From Ophiosphaerella korrae (lineage: Eukaryota; Ascomycota; Dothideomycetes; Pleosporales; Phaeosphaeriaceae), in contig JALNQF010000613.1 of assembly GCA_028456385.1 (NCBI GenBank), positions 1 to 19,590 of the forward strand: a stretch of 19,590 nt of DNA, in the 5' to 3' direction. The notes beneath the pieces were generated by a model. That model worked only from the letters and a program-made list of their open reading frames with translations, ran no database searches and was not told the origin of the DNA. Positions 8,812-19,255 of the stretch are shown here, in pieces. Within the stretch, counting starts at the first letter, position 1; every line of letters begins with the position of its first letter. The position numbers and the translations under genes are program-made.

Positions 8812-11800
8812 TAATAGTAGAGCTATAAAGAACTTTATATTAAAGAAGTTTATAGAAATATAAGGAATATATTATATAATAAAGAAGTACCCTTAATAAC
8901 TAAGTATAATTAAAGGAAAACTATTTTAGGAACCTATTAGGTTTAAAACAGTTCTCTCTACATTAGAACTAGAAGAGATAATAATTAAGAATATAGTTAT
9001 AGATATAACAAAAATTAATAATAAATAAGATATAATATTAGGTATACTATAGTTATAGATAACTAAACTAAGAATTAATTAGAGAATAAGAAAAATTAGC
9101 TATCTTAAGAAAGATATATTAAAAGCTAATATAACTACCTATAAAGGAGAATTCCTAAAAGAATACAAGAAATAGGAAAAATAACCTATAGAGCCTAAAG
9201 ACTATCTTCTAGAATATTAGCTATAGAACTTAGCGATAGACCTAGAAGAAAGAAAAAACGCAAGATAGAGCCTAGTCTACTAAAAAACTAAAGAAGAATC
9301 TAAAATTAAACGAGCGTTTATTAAAAACGCGACAAGAAAAGGATAGATATAAGAATCTAAATTATTAGTAGTATATAGACTTATATTCGTAGACAAGAAG
9401 AAAATAAATAAAAAAAGACCTTACGTAGATTTTAGAAAAACTAACACAATTATAAGTAAAAACTAATATCCCTTACTATAAATTAATAAAATATAAGATA
9501 AGCTATAGAATGTAAAAATCTTTATAAAACTAGATATCTAAAACAGTTACTATTAAATTAGAATTAAAAAAATAAATAAATAGAAAATAGTATTTATAAT
9601 ATAATATAGACTATTTAAATACCTAGTTATCTCCTTTAGCTTAATAAATATACTAGTAGCCTTCTAAAAAAGAATTAATATAGTTCTATAGGAATACTAA
9701 GATATATTTATATTTATATACCTAGATAATATCCTTATATTTTTAGAAATAGAGGACAAATATAAGTAATATATATACAAGGTACTAGAAAGATTAGTAG
9801 AAAATAAGTTATTTCTTAAAATAAGAAAATGCAAATTCTATATAAAAGAAATAGACTTCCTAAGATTTATTATTAAACTAGGAAAAATTAAGATTAATAT
9901 AGAAAAAATTAAGTTAATTAATAAATAGCTAATACTAAAGAACTTAAAAGAAGTAAAATAATTTTATAGGTTAGTAAACTTCTATAAGAAGTTAATAATA
10001 AGATAGTCTAAAAATATAGAACTAATAACTAGACTTATAAAAAAAGATATACTATTTAAATAGATAAAAGAATATAATAAAGCTTTTAAATAGATTAAAA
10101 GAAAGTTTATAAAAAACCTAGTTATTAGAATATATAACCTAGATCTACTAGTAATAGTAAAGATAAACGTATCTAACTTAGTCTATAGAATAGTAGTAAT
10201 ATAAGAAGATCTAAAAACTAAACAAGAATATTTAGTTAAATACTTCTCTAAGAAAATAAAACTAGTAGAGCTTAACTACCTAATCTATAATAAAGAAATA
10301 TTAGTAATCTACAAAGTATTTAAATAATAGAGAGTATATTTATAAAGAGTAAAATACTTAACAAAAGTCTATATAGACTATAAGAATCTTATAGAATTTA
10401 TAATAAATAAGGACTTTTTAAAACGTTATACAAGATAGTAAGAATTCTTATTAATATTTAACCTAGAAATTATATATATAAAAGGTAAAGATAACTAATT
10501 TATAGATATACTAAGTAGAAGACTAGACTTATAAGAAGAAGTAAACACTACTAGTATAGTCCTAGTTAAGAATAAAGAAAGATACTTAGTCTTAAATATA
10601 CTAAAAATAGCTATAACACTTAAGAAGAAGAGTAGTAAGCTAGATAAATAGATTTAAAGAAAAATAAAAAAAGCCTCTAAAGAAATAAAAAAGCTTAAGA
10701 TCTAAGAAGGAATTATAAAAGCCTATAGAAGAACGTATATTCTAAGAAAAATATAAAGAAAGTTTATACGCTAATTTTATAAACTACTAGTATATAGATA
10801 CTAAGGAATTAATAAAACTCTAGATAGACTACTATAAGACTACTATATTCTAAAAGTAAGATAACTAGTAATAGAGTTACTATAAGACTATATAGAATAT
10901 TATAGAAATAAATATAGTAAATACATACTATATAGAATATTGCAACTAGTAGAAGTACTAGAATAACTATAAGGAGTTATTATAATAGACTTTATTACAA
11001 AGTTACTAAAGTTAAAAGATATAATATTAAGAACTAAATATAATAAAATCCTAATAATAGTAAAAAAGCTTATAAAGTACTTATACTTTAGACTATATAA
11101 AGAAAAAAGTAGGATAGAAGTTACTATATATTAGATTCTAGGAACTATAATTAGCTAGTATAGCATTCTAGATAAGATTATTATAGATAGAGATATAAGA
11201 TTTATATTAAAACTATAGAGAACGATAATAGTATAATTAAGAATATAATATTAAATATTAATAGTATACTACCTATAGATAAATAGATAGTTAGAGTAAA
11301 TAAACTAGATAATAGAATAATACTTAAGATACTACCTTAACTATAATTAAAACAATAAGGTATAGTTACTACTTATAGTATAGCTAGTATATAACAGCGT
11401 AAAGAATATAGTAATAAGAGTATTACTTTTTTTTATAAACTATAGATTTAACCTAAACACCTATTAAATACTAAGAAATATAAAATCTTAGACTCTAAGA
11501 AGAGAAAACTTTATAAACAAATTAAAAGAAATATATAATTAACTAAAATAGGACGTAGAATTCCTATAGGATTAAATAGTAAAGTACTACAATAAAAAAT
11601 ACTAAGAAGGACTTTAATTTAGAGAAGAAGAAAAAGTATAGTTAGTTAGGAAGAACGTAAAAAGCAAAAGACCTAGTTTAAAACTTAACTACGTTAAAAT
11701 AAGACTATATAAAATTAAGAAGAAAATTACTCTAGTTATATTTAAACTAAGACTACTAAGTAAGATAAAGATATACCTAATATTCTACGTAGCACTACTA

Positions 11801-12799
11801 GAAAAAGTACTCTAAGAAGTAGAACTACTAGTGTATAAAGGAGATATATATAGAGAATAAGGAGAATAAGAAGTTAAAGAAATCTTATAGTACTAGTTTT
11901 ATAATAGAAGAAACTACTACTTAGTAAAATAGATAGGTATAGATAAAAAAAGAAAACTATAGAAAGAAATATAGGAACTAGAAGACAACCTTAGTTACTC
12001 TAAGAAACTAGAGGAGTTCTAAAGTTAAAACCTTCTAGAACGCCTTATAGTAAACTAAGAAAATTAGTACTACTAATAGTAAATAAAGAGACGTTAGGAA
12101 CGTCTAATATAATAGAAGCTAAAACAGCCTCTATAGCGTCCTTAAGGTCTCTCTTAGCCTCTAAGGTATAAGACTATTTAGATAATTTAGTATTATTATA
12201 AGCCTTTATCTTATAAAGACACTTAATACAAGAATAAAGATCTACTAGCTTATAAAGAGTTAGCTTATACTTAGCCTTAGCCTCTACGAGCTATAATAAT
12301 AGTATCTCTTAAGCCTAGTTAATAGCTCGCCCTATACAATTTAGTAAGAAGAGACTATATAAAAATTAAACACTTATACTCTATAAGGAAAATACCTAAA
12401 AGAGTATACTTATATTAAATATTAGCAAGAATATACTTACTATAATACTTACTATCCTTTATAGATATAAGATAAGTAAGCTTTAACTAAGTATAATAAG
12501 CGTAGAGAAATATTTTAACCCTATTACGAGCAATATAAGTAACAAGAAGAAGTTTATTATAATTAGAACGAGAAGATATAAAGAATAATAAGGAACTAGA
12601 AATAAATAAAGAAACTAGACTAATAACCTTAGGCTTAGAGTAGAGAAATAAAAACCTACCTAGAGAGGGGAATAGTGTTATAGTTATAACAAGAGAAAAC
12701 CTACTTAAACTAATTAGCCCTACTATAGATAACAACAGTACGTATAACCTATAGGGTAATAAACTTAATTAAGAAGCTAACTAAAATAGAGATACGTAA
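8812..12799 (+). pseudogene. Gypsy pol polyprotein pseudogene, copy B, right of the Pogo insertion
   Basis: It resumes at the protease motif (NSR at 8813-8821, from DSG) and keeps one frame at all points indexed to the stop at 12797-12799. Reverse transcriptase has YLDN instead of YLDD (9719-9730). The first RNase H Asp has become Asn (INVS, 10163-10174). The integrase D,D35E triad is intact as codons: D 10988, D 11186, E 11294, although stops lie between them. The chromodomain ends near 12020 (KKLEEF). A Gln-rich and then charged tail of about 260 codons follows, including NKELEINKETR and LPREGNS. CpA is scarcer than in copy A, so this copy took heavier RIP. Confidence 0.9.
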
Positions 12800-13118
12800 T
12801 AACTTTATAATTTACAATCTTAGTAAACATAAAGTACAAAGCTAAGTACGTAACAACTTTATAATTTACGATCTTAGTAAATATAAAGTATAAAGCTAGC
12901 TAAGAAATATAGGTATATAGTTAGTAGTAATGTGTATTATTAGAATAGTATTAGTAATCTAATCTCTAACCTAGAACGCTAATACTTAATATTGTACACA
13001 CAAATTAACTATTGTTTATAGTTATTACTAATTACTATACAAGCTTTTATTATTAACTCCTAATCTACTAATATATAAAAAAGGTCCCTTATAGTTAATA
13101 ATAGGTAACCTTATTATA
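12790..13118 (+). repeat. Gypsy LTR, subfamily B, 3' LTR of copy B
   Basis: It begins near GATACGTAATAAC and ends GGTAACCTTATTATA at 13118. It aligns closely with the LTR at 18916-19242 and more loosely with 17800-18096. It carries two 54-bp direct repeats near its start. The base after its end opens copy C's linker at GAAGAAGCGTACAAAG. The pol stop of copy B lies inside it (12797-12799). Confidence 0.88.
12794..12901 (+). repeat. Two 54-bp tandem repeats inside the LTR
   Basis: Units at 12794-12847 and 12848-12901 both start ACGTAA(T/C)AACTTTATAATT and contain ATCTTAGTAAA. They differ mainly by transitions. The same pair occurs at 18919-19026. A shortened form lies in 17801-17870. In U3 such repeats are often enhancer-like, but that is inference here. 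Confidence 0.9.
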
Positions 13119-16100
13119 GAAGAAGCGTACAAAGACTAGAAAGAATATAATTCTAAGAAGATAAAGTTTATAATATTCTAAAAATAGATAGAGTAATATA
13201 TAGTTATAATAGGAAGAATACTTATATAAAGAAAATAGTAGTACCTAGTAAGAAAAATATAATAGATTAATAAAGTTTACATACTACGTGTACTAGTAGT
13301 ATACTATACCTTAGTAATAACAAGACCTAGTATAGATAGATACTATATAGGAGATAATAAAAGAATAGATCTAGAACATCTAGTATACTCTAAGATAGTA
13401 TAGATATTATACATAAATACAATCTACTACTTATATAGAGAAGTAAAGGTATAAAACTATGTATAGCTAAAATAAGAAAAAGGATATAACTATATAAGGA
13501 TAATTCTAAAGAAAGAAATTAAAGGATAGGAAATAATTAAAATATCTAATAAAGAATACATATTAATAAGACCTAGACCTAAGCTATCTAAAGAATACGT
13601 CTAAGAAAAGCTATAGTATAAGTATATATATAATAAATATCTTAAGTATAAAAACTATAAACGTAAAATAGAGTAGTAGCTCTAAAAGAATTAATAATTT
13701 AAAGAACAACCTAAGTAAAAAAGGCTAGAAGGTATAATAGGCCTATATATTATAAAATAAAGTATCTTCTAAAGAAAGAAAGTATAAGTTATAATTAATA
13801 GTAGAGCTATAAGGAACTTTATATCTAAGAAGTTTATAGAAAAACAAGGAATATATTATATAATAAAGAAATACCCCTAACAACTAAGTATAATTAAAGG
13901 AAAACTATTCTAGGAACTTATTAGGTTTAAAACAGTACCTTCTACGTTAAAATTAGAAAGACTAGAGGTTAAGAATATAGTTATAGACATAACAATAATT
14001 AATAATAAATAAGACGTAATATTAGGGATACTATAGTTATAAATAACTAACCTAAGGATTAATTAGAGAATAAGAAAAATTAGTTACCTTAAAAAAGATG
14101 TATTAAAAGCTAATATAAAGATATACAAGAGAGAATTCCTATAAAAATATAAGAAATAGGAGAAATAACTTATAGAGCCTAAAGACTACCTTCTAAAATA
14201 TTAACTATAGGACCTAGTAATAGAGCTAGAAGAAGAAAAAGATATAGGATAGAGCCTAGTATATAGAAAAATAGAAGAAGAATCTAAAACTAAATAAGTA
14301 TTTATTTAAAACGTAATTAAGAAAAGATAGATATAAGAATCTAAATCCTTAATAGAATATAGACTTATATTTATAGATAAAAAAAGGATAGATAATAAAT
14401 AACTCTATATAGACTTTAGAAAAATAAATTTAATTATAAATAAGAACTAGTACCCTTTACTATATATAGATAAGATACAAGATAGATAATAGAAAGCTTA
14501 AATCTTTATAAAACTAGATATCTAGAACGCTTACTACTAGATTAGAATTAAAAAGAGAGATAAATAGAATATAGTATTTAGAACATAGTATAAACTATTT
14601 AAATACTTAGTTATACTATTTAGGTTAATAAACGCACTAGTAGTATTCTAAGAAAGAATTAATATAGTTTTAAGAGAGTATCTAGACGTATTTATATTTA
14701 TATACCTAGACAATATCCTTATTGTCTTAGAAATAAAGGAAGAATATATATAATATACGTATAAAGTATTAAAGAAACTAGTAGAAAATAAACTATTCCT
14801 TAAAATAATAAAATACAAGTTTTATATAAAAAAAAAAAAAATTCGTTAAGTTTATTATAGAACTAGGAAAGATAAAGATTAATCTAAATAAGATTAAAGT
14901 AATCTAAGAATAGTTAATACTTAAGAACTTACAAGAAGTACAATAATTTTATAGGCTAGTAAATTTTTATAGAAAATTAATAGTAAGATAGTCTAAAATA
15001 ATAGAACTATTAATAAACTTTATAAAAAAAGATACACTATTTAAATAGATAAAAGAATATAATAAAGTATTTAACTAAATTAAATAGAGATTTGTAGAAA
15101 ACCTAGTTATTAGAATATATAACCTAGATATACTAGTAATAGTAAAAATAGACGCATATAACTTAGTCTATAGGATAGTACTAATATAAGAAAACTTAGA
15201 TACAAGATAAGAATACTTAGTTAAATACTTCTCTAAGAAAATAAAACTAGTAGAACTTAACTACCTAATTTATAATAAAGAAATACTAGTAATCTATAAA
15301 GTATTTAAGTAATAGAGAGTATACTTAGAAGGAGTAAAATATTAAATAAGGGTCTATATAGACTATAAGAATCTAATAAGATTTATACTAAATAAAGACT
15401 TATTATAGCGCTATATAAGATAGTAAGAGTTCTTATTAATATTTTACCTTAAAATTATATACACTAAGGGTAAAGATAATTAATTTATAGATACTCTAAG
15501 CAGAAGACTAGATTTATAAGAAGAATTAAATACTACTAGTATAGTTCTAGTTAAGAATAAAGATAGATATTTAGTTTTAAATATACCTAGAATAGCTATA
15601 ATACTTAAAAGGAAGAATAACAAGCTAGATAAATAGATTTATTAAGAAATAGAAAAAGTCTCTAAAGAAATAAAGAAACTTAAGATCTAAGATAGACTTA
15701 TAAAAGCATATAGAAGAACGTATATACTAAGTAAAATATAGAGAAAGTTTATATAATAGTTTTATAAACTACTAGTATATAGATACTAAGGTATTAATAA
15801 AATACTAGATAGACTTTTAAGAGACTACTATATTCTAAAAGTAAGATAACTAGTAATAGAAGTACTATAAGACTATATAAAATTCTATAGAAATAAGTAT
15901 AATAGATATATACTATATAGAATATTATAACTAATTAAGGTACTAGAATAACTATAAAGAGTTATTATAATAGACTTTATTAAAAAGCTACCTAAATTAA
16001 AGAACTTAATATTAGGAGTTAAGTATAATAGAATCCTAATAATAGTAGACAAACTTATAAAATATTTATATTTTAGACTATATAAAAAGAAGAGTAGAAT

Positions 16101-17808
16101 AGAGGTTACTATATATTAAGTCCTAAGAAGAGTAATTAGTTAATATAGTATCCTAGACAAAATTATTATAGATAGAGATATAAGATTTATATTAAAACTA
16201 TAAGAAATAATAATAGTAATATTAAGAGTCTAGTATATAATGTTAATAGTATACTACTTATAGATAGATAGATAATTAGAACGTATAAACTAAATAGTAG
16301 AATAGTACTTTAGATACTACTTTAACTATGAATAGAATAATTAGGTATAGCTACTACCTATAGTATAGTTAGTATATAATAGCGCAAAGAATATAGTAAT
16401 AGAAATATTACTTTTTTTTATAAACTATTAATTTAACCCTAATATATATTAGATACTAAGCTTTTAAGTATTTTAGTCTTTAAGAAGAGAAAACTTTATA
16501 AGTAGACTTAAAGAAATACACAATTAATTATAATAGGATGTAGAATTCCTATAGGATTAAATAGTAAAGTATTATAATAAAAAATACTAAAAGGGACCTT
16601 AATTTAGAAAGGGAGAAAAAGTATAGTTAGTATAAAAAAATATTAAGAGTAAATAAACAAGCTTAAAACTAGATTATATAAAGATAAGACTATATAAAAT
16701 TAAATAAAAAGTTATACTAGTTATATTAAAGCTAAGATTACTAGATAAAATAAAGATATACCTAATATTCTATATAGTACTACTAGAAAAAGTACTATAA
16801 GAAGTAGAACTACTAGTATACAAAGTAGACACTTATAGAGAATAGGAAAAATAGTAAGTTAAAGAAATCCTATAGTATTAGTTCTATAATAGAAGGAACT
16901 ATTATCTAGTAAAATAAATAGGTATAAATAAGAAAAGTTAACTATAGGAAGATATATAGAAACTAGAAGATAATTTTAACTACTTTAAGAAACTAGAGGA
17001 GTTCTAAAATTAAAACCCTCTAGAACGCCTTATAGTAAACTAAGAAAATTAGTAATACTACTAATAGATAGAGAGGCGATAGGAGCGCTTAATACGATAG
17101 GAGCTAGAGTAGCCTTTACTACGTCTTTAAGATCTAACTTAGCTTCTATTATATAAAACTATTTAGATAACTTAGTATTATTATAAGCTTTTATCTTATA
17201 AAGACACTTAATATAAGAATAAAGCTCTACTAGCTTATAGGGAGTTAACTTGTACTTAGTCTTAGTAGTAGTAAGCTATAATAATAGTTTATCTTAAGCC
17301 TTATTAATAGCTTACCTTATACAACTTAGTAGGAGGAGACTATATAGAAATTAAATACTTATACTCTATAAGTAAAATACTAGAAGTAATATACTTATAC
17401 TCTATAAGTAAAATACTAGAAGTAATATACTTATACTAAATATTAGGAAGAATATATTTATTATAATACTTACTATTATTTAAAGATATAAAGTAGAAAA
17501 GACCTAATAAAGTATAATAACAATAAGAGAATATTTTAACCTTGTTATAAATAATATAAGCTATAAGAAGAAGTTTATTACGCTAGGAACTAGAAATTAA
17601 CGAAGAAACTAGATAGATAACGTTAGCTCTAGGATAGGAAAATAGAGGTCTTTGTAGAAAGAGGGATAGTATTATAATAGTAATAAGAGAAACAAAGATA
17701 GAACTAATTAGTCCTAACTTAGTTGCTAACAAAGTATAGGACGAGTAGGGTAATAATATATAAGATAACGAACTTAATTAGGAAACTAATTATAATAGGG
17801 ACACGTAA
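13119..17808 (+). pseudogene. Gypsy pol polyprotein pseudogene, copy C
   Basis: It starts abruptly after an LTR end and gives the longest plus-strand linker here (13119-13796). Protease NSR is at 13797-13805. Reverse transcriptase carries YLDN (14703-14714). A run of 14 A at 14828-14841 replaces coding sequence present in A and B and leaves a net +1 shift: the frame is 0 mod 3 before it and 1 mod 3 after, up to the stop at 17806-17808. RNase H keeps its first Asp (15151) and shows NKEILV, DYKNL and SRR motifs. Integrase keeps the D,D35E codons at 15973, 16171 and 16279. The chromodomain ends near 17004 (EEF). The tail of about 265 codons includes an exact 36-bp tandem duplication (17355-17426). 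Heavily RIP-mutated and inactive. Confidence 0.9.
17355..17436 (+). repeat. 36-bp perfect tandem duplication in the copy C tail
   Basis: The 36-base unit at 17355-17390 (starting ATACTTATACTCTATAAGTA) is repeated exactly at 17391-17426, and ten further bases begin a third copy. Copy B has a single version. As 36 is a multiple of three, the tail frame is unchanged. Confidence 0.95.
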
Positions 17809-18096
17809 CAAATTTGTAAATTTGTAATCTTAGTAAATATAAATTTACGATCTTAGTAAATATAAAGCTATAAAGTACTAAGGAAAGGCTTAGTATATAG
17901 TAAGTAGTAAATACGTATTATTAGGATAGTATTAGTAATTTAATTACTAACTACAAGCGACAATATTTAATATTACAAGATATCTTCTATTGTTTATAGC
18001 TTATTATAGATTATAATACAAACTTTAGTTATTAACTCTTAATCTACTAATACCTATAGTAGTTACTTGTAGTCGACGACAGGAGTCCCTATTATA
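17800..18096 (+). repeat. Gypsy LTR, divergent subfamily B type, 3' LTR of copy C
   Basis: It starts GACACGTAACAAATTTGTAA. Its 54-bp repeats are shortened and rearranged, and the right half matches the other LTRs (ATTAGGATAGTATTAGTAATTTAAT, AATCTACTAATACC). The end reads GTCGAC then CCCTATTATA at 18096. An inverted pol-linker fragment follows immediately. Confidence 0.8.
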
Positions 18097-18800
18097 CTAG
18101 GTATAGTTTCTTGCCTTAGCTTCTCTATATATATAATAGTTAGTATTTAAGTATAATACCTAGGATACTTTAAAGTGTACTAGATATTCTAGATGTATTC
18201 TCTTATCGTCCCCTTGTTAGTATTTATTAGTACTAAGTCTTATTTATACTAAGATATAGTATACTACTAGTATACTTAGTATATAGGCTTTATTAATCTA
18301 TTATATCTTTTTTATAAAGAACTACTACTTTCTTTATATAAGTATTCTTCTTACTATAACTATATATTATTCTATTTATTACTAGAATACTATAAACTTT
18401 ATAATTTTAAGATTACGTGTTTTCTAGTCTTTGTATACTTCTTCTATACTTATAACTAGTAAGTATTTCTAAATAAGCTACTAATATTTATTTCGTTCTA
18501 CTATATCTATTATAGTAAAGCTATTATAGCTTTTATTAATTTAGGCGTATTCTATACCTTTTATTTTTACTTACTTTTTATTACTTCTTAGTTCTTTAGA
18601 GGTAACTTTATTAGTCTCTTTAAGCTATTCCTAGACTTTTTCTTTTATTACTACTACTCTATTCTTTTATAAAAACTATCTTACTCTCTACTTACTAAAA
18701 AAGTATATATAGTAGTTATCTTTATAATAAAAAGTCTAGTAAAGTATTACGTATTATAATTCTTTACTTACTACTACCTTTTCTTAAGGTTTAGCTTATA
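18097..18800 (-). pseudogene. Inverted Gypsy pol N-terminal/linker fragment
   Basis: The reverse complement of 18097-18480 aligns with copy C 13119-13465 and copy B 6394-6560. Sequence to about 18800 extends further upstream than any plus-strand copy, towards the gag/pol boundary. The minus-strand frame is continuous apart from TAA/TAG. A Tyr-rich stretch at about 18691-18753 (YVILY, then TFYYKDNYYIYFF) may be a former Cys/His zinc-binding segment, by analogy with the Cys-to-Tyr loss in gag, but this is tentative. The fragment breaks off near 18800 at plus-strand tail sequence. Confidence 0.8.
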
Positions 18801-18924
18801 TATTATAGTTATAACAAGGGAAGACTAACTTAAGCTAATTAGCCCTACTATAGATAACGAAAGCACGCATAACCTATAGGGTAATAAACTTAATTAGAAA
18901 ACTAACTATAATAGAGATACGTAA
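18801..18924 (+). pseudogene. Gypsy pol C-terminal tail fragment of a fourth plus-strand copy
   Basis: It matches copy B 12667-12799 (ATAGTTATAACAAG, TTAGCCCTACTATAGATAAC, CCTATAGGGTAATAAACTTAATTA). It ends with the same stop inside the LTR (18922-18924). All upstream pol is replaced by the inverted fragment on its left. Confidence 0.85.
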
Positions 18925-19242
18925 TAACTTCGCGATTCGCGATCTTAGTAAATACAAAGTATAAAGCTAAGCACGTAACAACTTTGTAATTCGCGATCTT
19001 AGTAAACACAAAGTACAAAGCTAGCTAAGAAGATATAAGTATATAGTTAGTAGTAATGCGTATTATTAGGATAGTATTAGTAATCTAATCTCTAACCTAA
19101 AACGCTAATACTTGATATTGTACACACAAATTAACTATTGTTTATAGTTATTACTAATTATAATATAAGCTTTTGTTATTAACTTTTAATCTACTAATAA
19201 TATAGAGGTTATTAGGAAGTCGACCCTAGTAACCCTATTATA
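18916..19242 (+). repeat. Gypsy LTR, subfamily B, least mutated copy
   Basis: It aligns along its length with 12790-13118. It retains CpG-rich bases (CGCGATTCGCGATC at 18931-18944) where the copy B LTR has TATAATTTACAATC. It ends GACCCTAGTAACCCTATTATA at 19242. The next 13 bases, CCTTACTAATTTA, equal the leader next to the minus LTR at 1162. It therefore behaves as a 5' LTR with natural internal sequence beginning after it. Confidence 0.87.
18919..19026 (+). repeat. Two 54-bp tandem repeats inside the last LTR
   Basis: Units are 18919-18972 and 18973-19026, both starting ACGTAA(T/C)AACTT and ending AAAGCTA(A/G)CT/C. They correspond to 12794-12901. Confidence 0.9.
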
Positions 19243-19255
19243 CCTTACTAATTTA

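Larger units (their letters stand above)
6391..13118 (+). mobile_element. Ty3/Gypsy copy B, 5'-truncated, with nested DNA transposon
   Basis: Internal sequence 6391-6962 and 8812-12789 plus a 3' LTR (12790-13118). Without the 1,849-bp Pogo insert and its TA duplication it is about 4.9 kb. No 5' LTR of its own is visible: the LTR on its left is subfamily A, while its 3' LTR is subfamily B. That mismatch argues that the left LTR belongs to copy A and that A landed inside B. Confidence 0.75.
13119..18096 (+). mobile_element. Ty3/Gypsy copy C, 5'-truncated
   Basis: Linker-to-tail pol plus a 3' LTR, about 5 kb. It has no gag and no 5' LTR of its own: the LTR on its left ends exactly where C's linker begins, consistent with copy B having inserted into it. 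Its pol is closer to copy B than to copy A over the tail region. Confidence 0.75.

Noticed and set aside
12487..12735. 82-codon open frame on the minus strand
   Set aside because: Antisense to the tail of copy B. It resembles the antisense reading in copy A, but this follows from the sense homology. There is no ATG start, and the composition is low-complexity Ser/Leu/Phe.
12794..12901. CRISPR-like repeat pair
   Set aside because: Two adjacent 54-bp units without spacers, inside an LTR and repeated in another LTR copy.
1901..17808. Alternative genetic code (TAA/TAG read as Gln)
   Set aside because: Stops do sit at likely Gln sites, but they also occur at Trp sites. Catalytic Asp, Cys and His codons are altered by the same C/T and G/A changes. 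RIP explains all of these together.
1596..18096. Simple tandem array formed by recombination between shared LTRs
   Set aside because: It would give full internal regions and a single LTR type. Here the internal regions start at different linker points, the LTR types differ, and one target is inverted.
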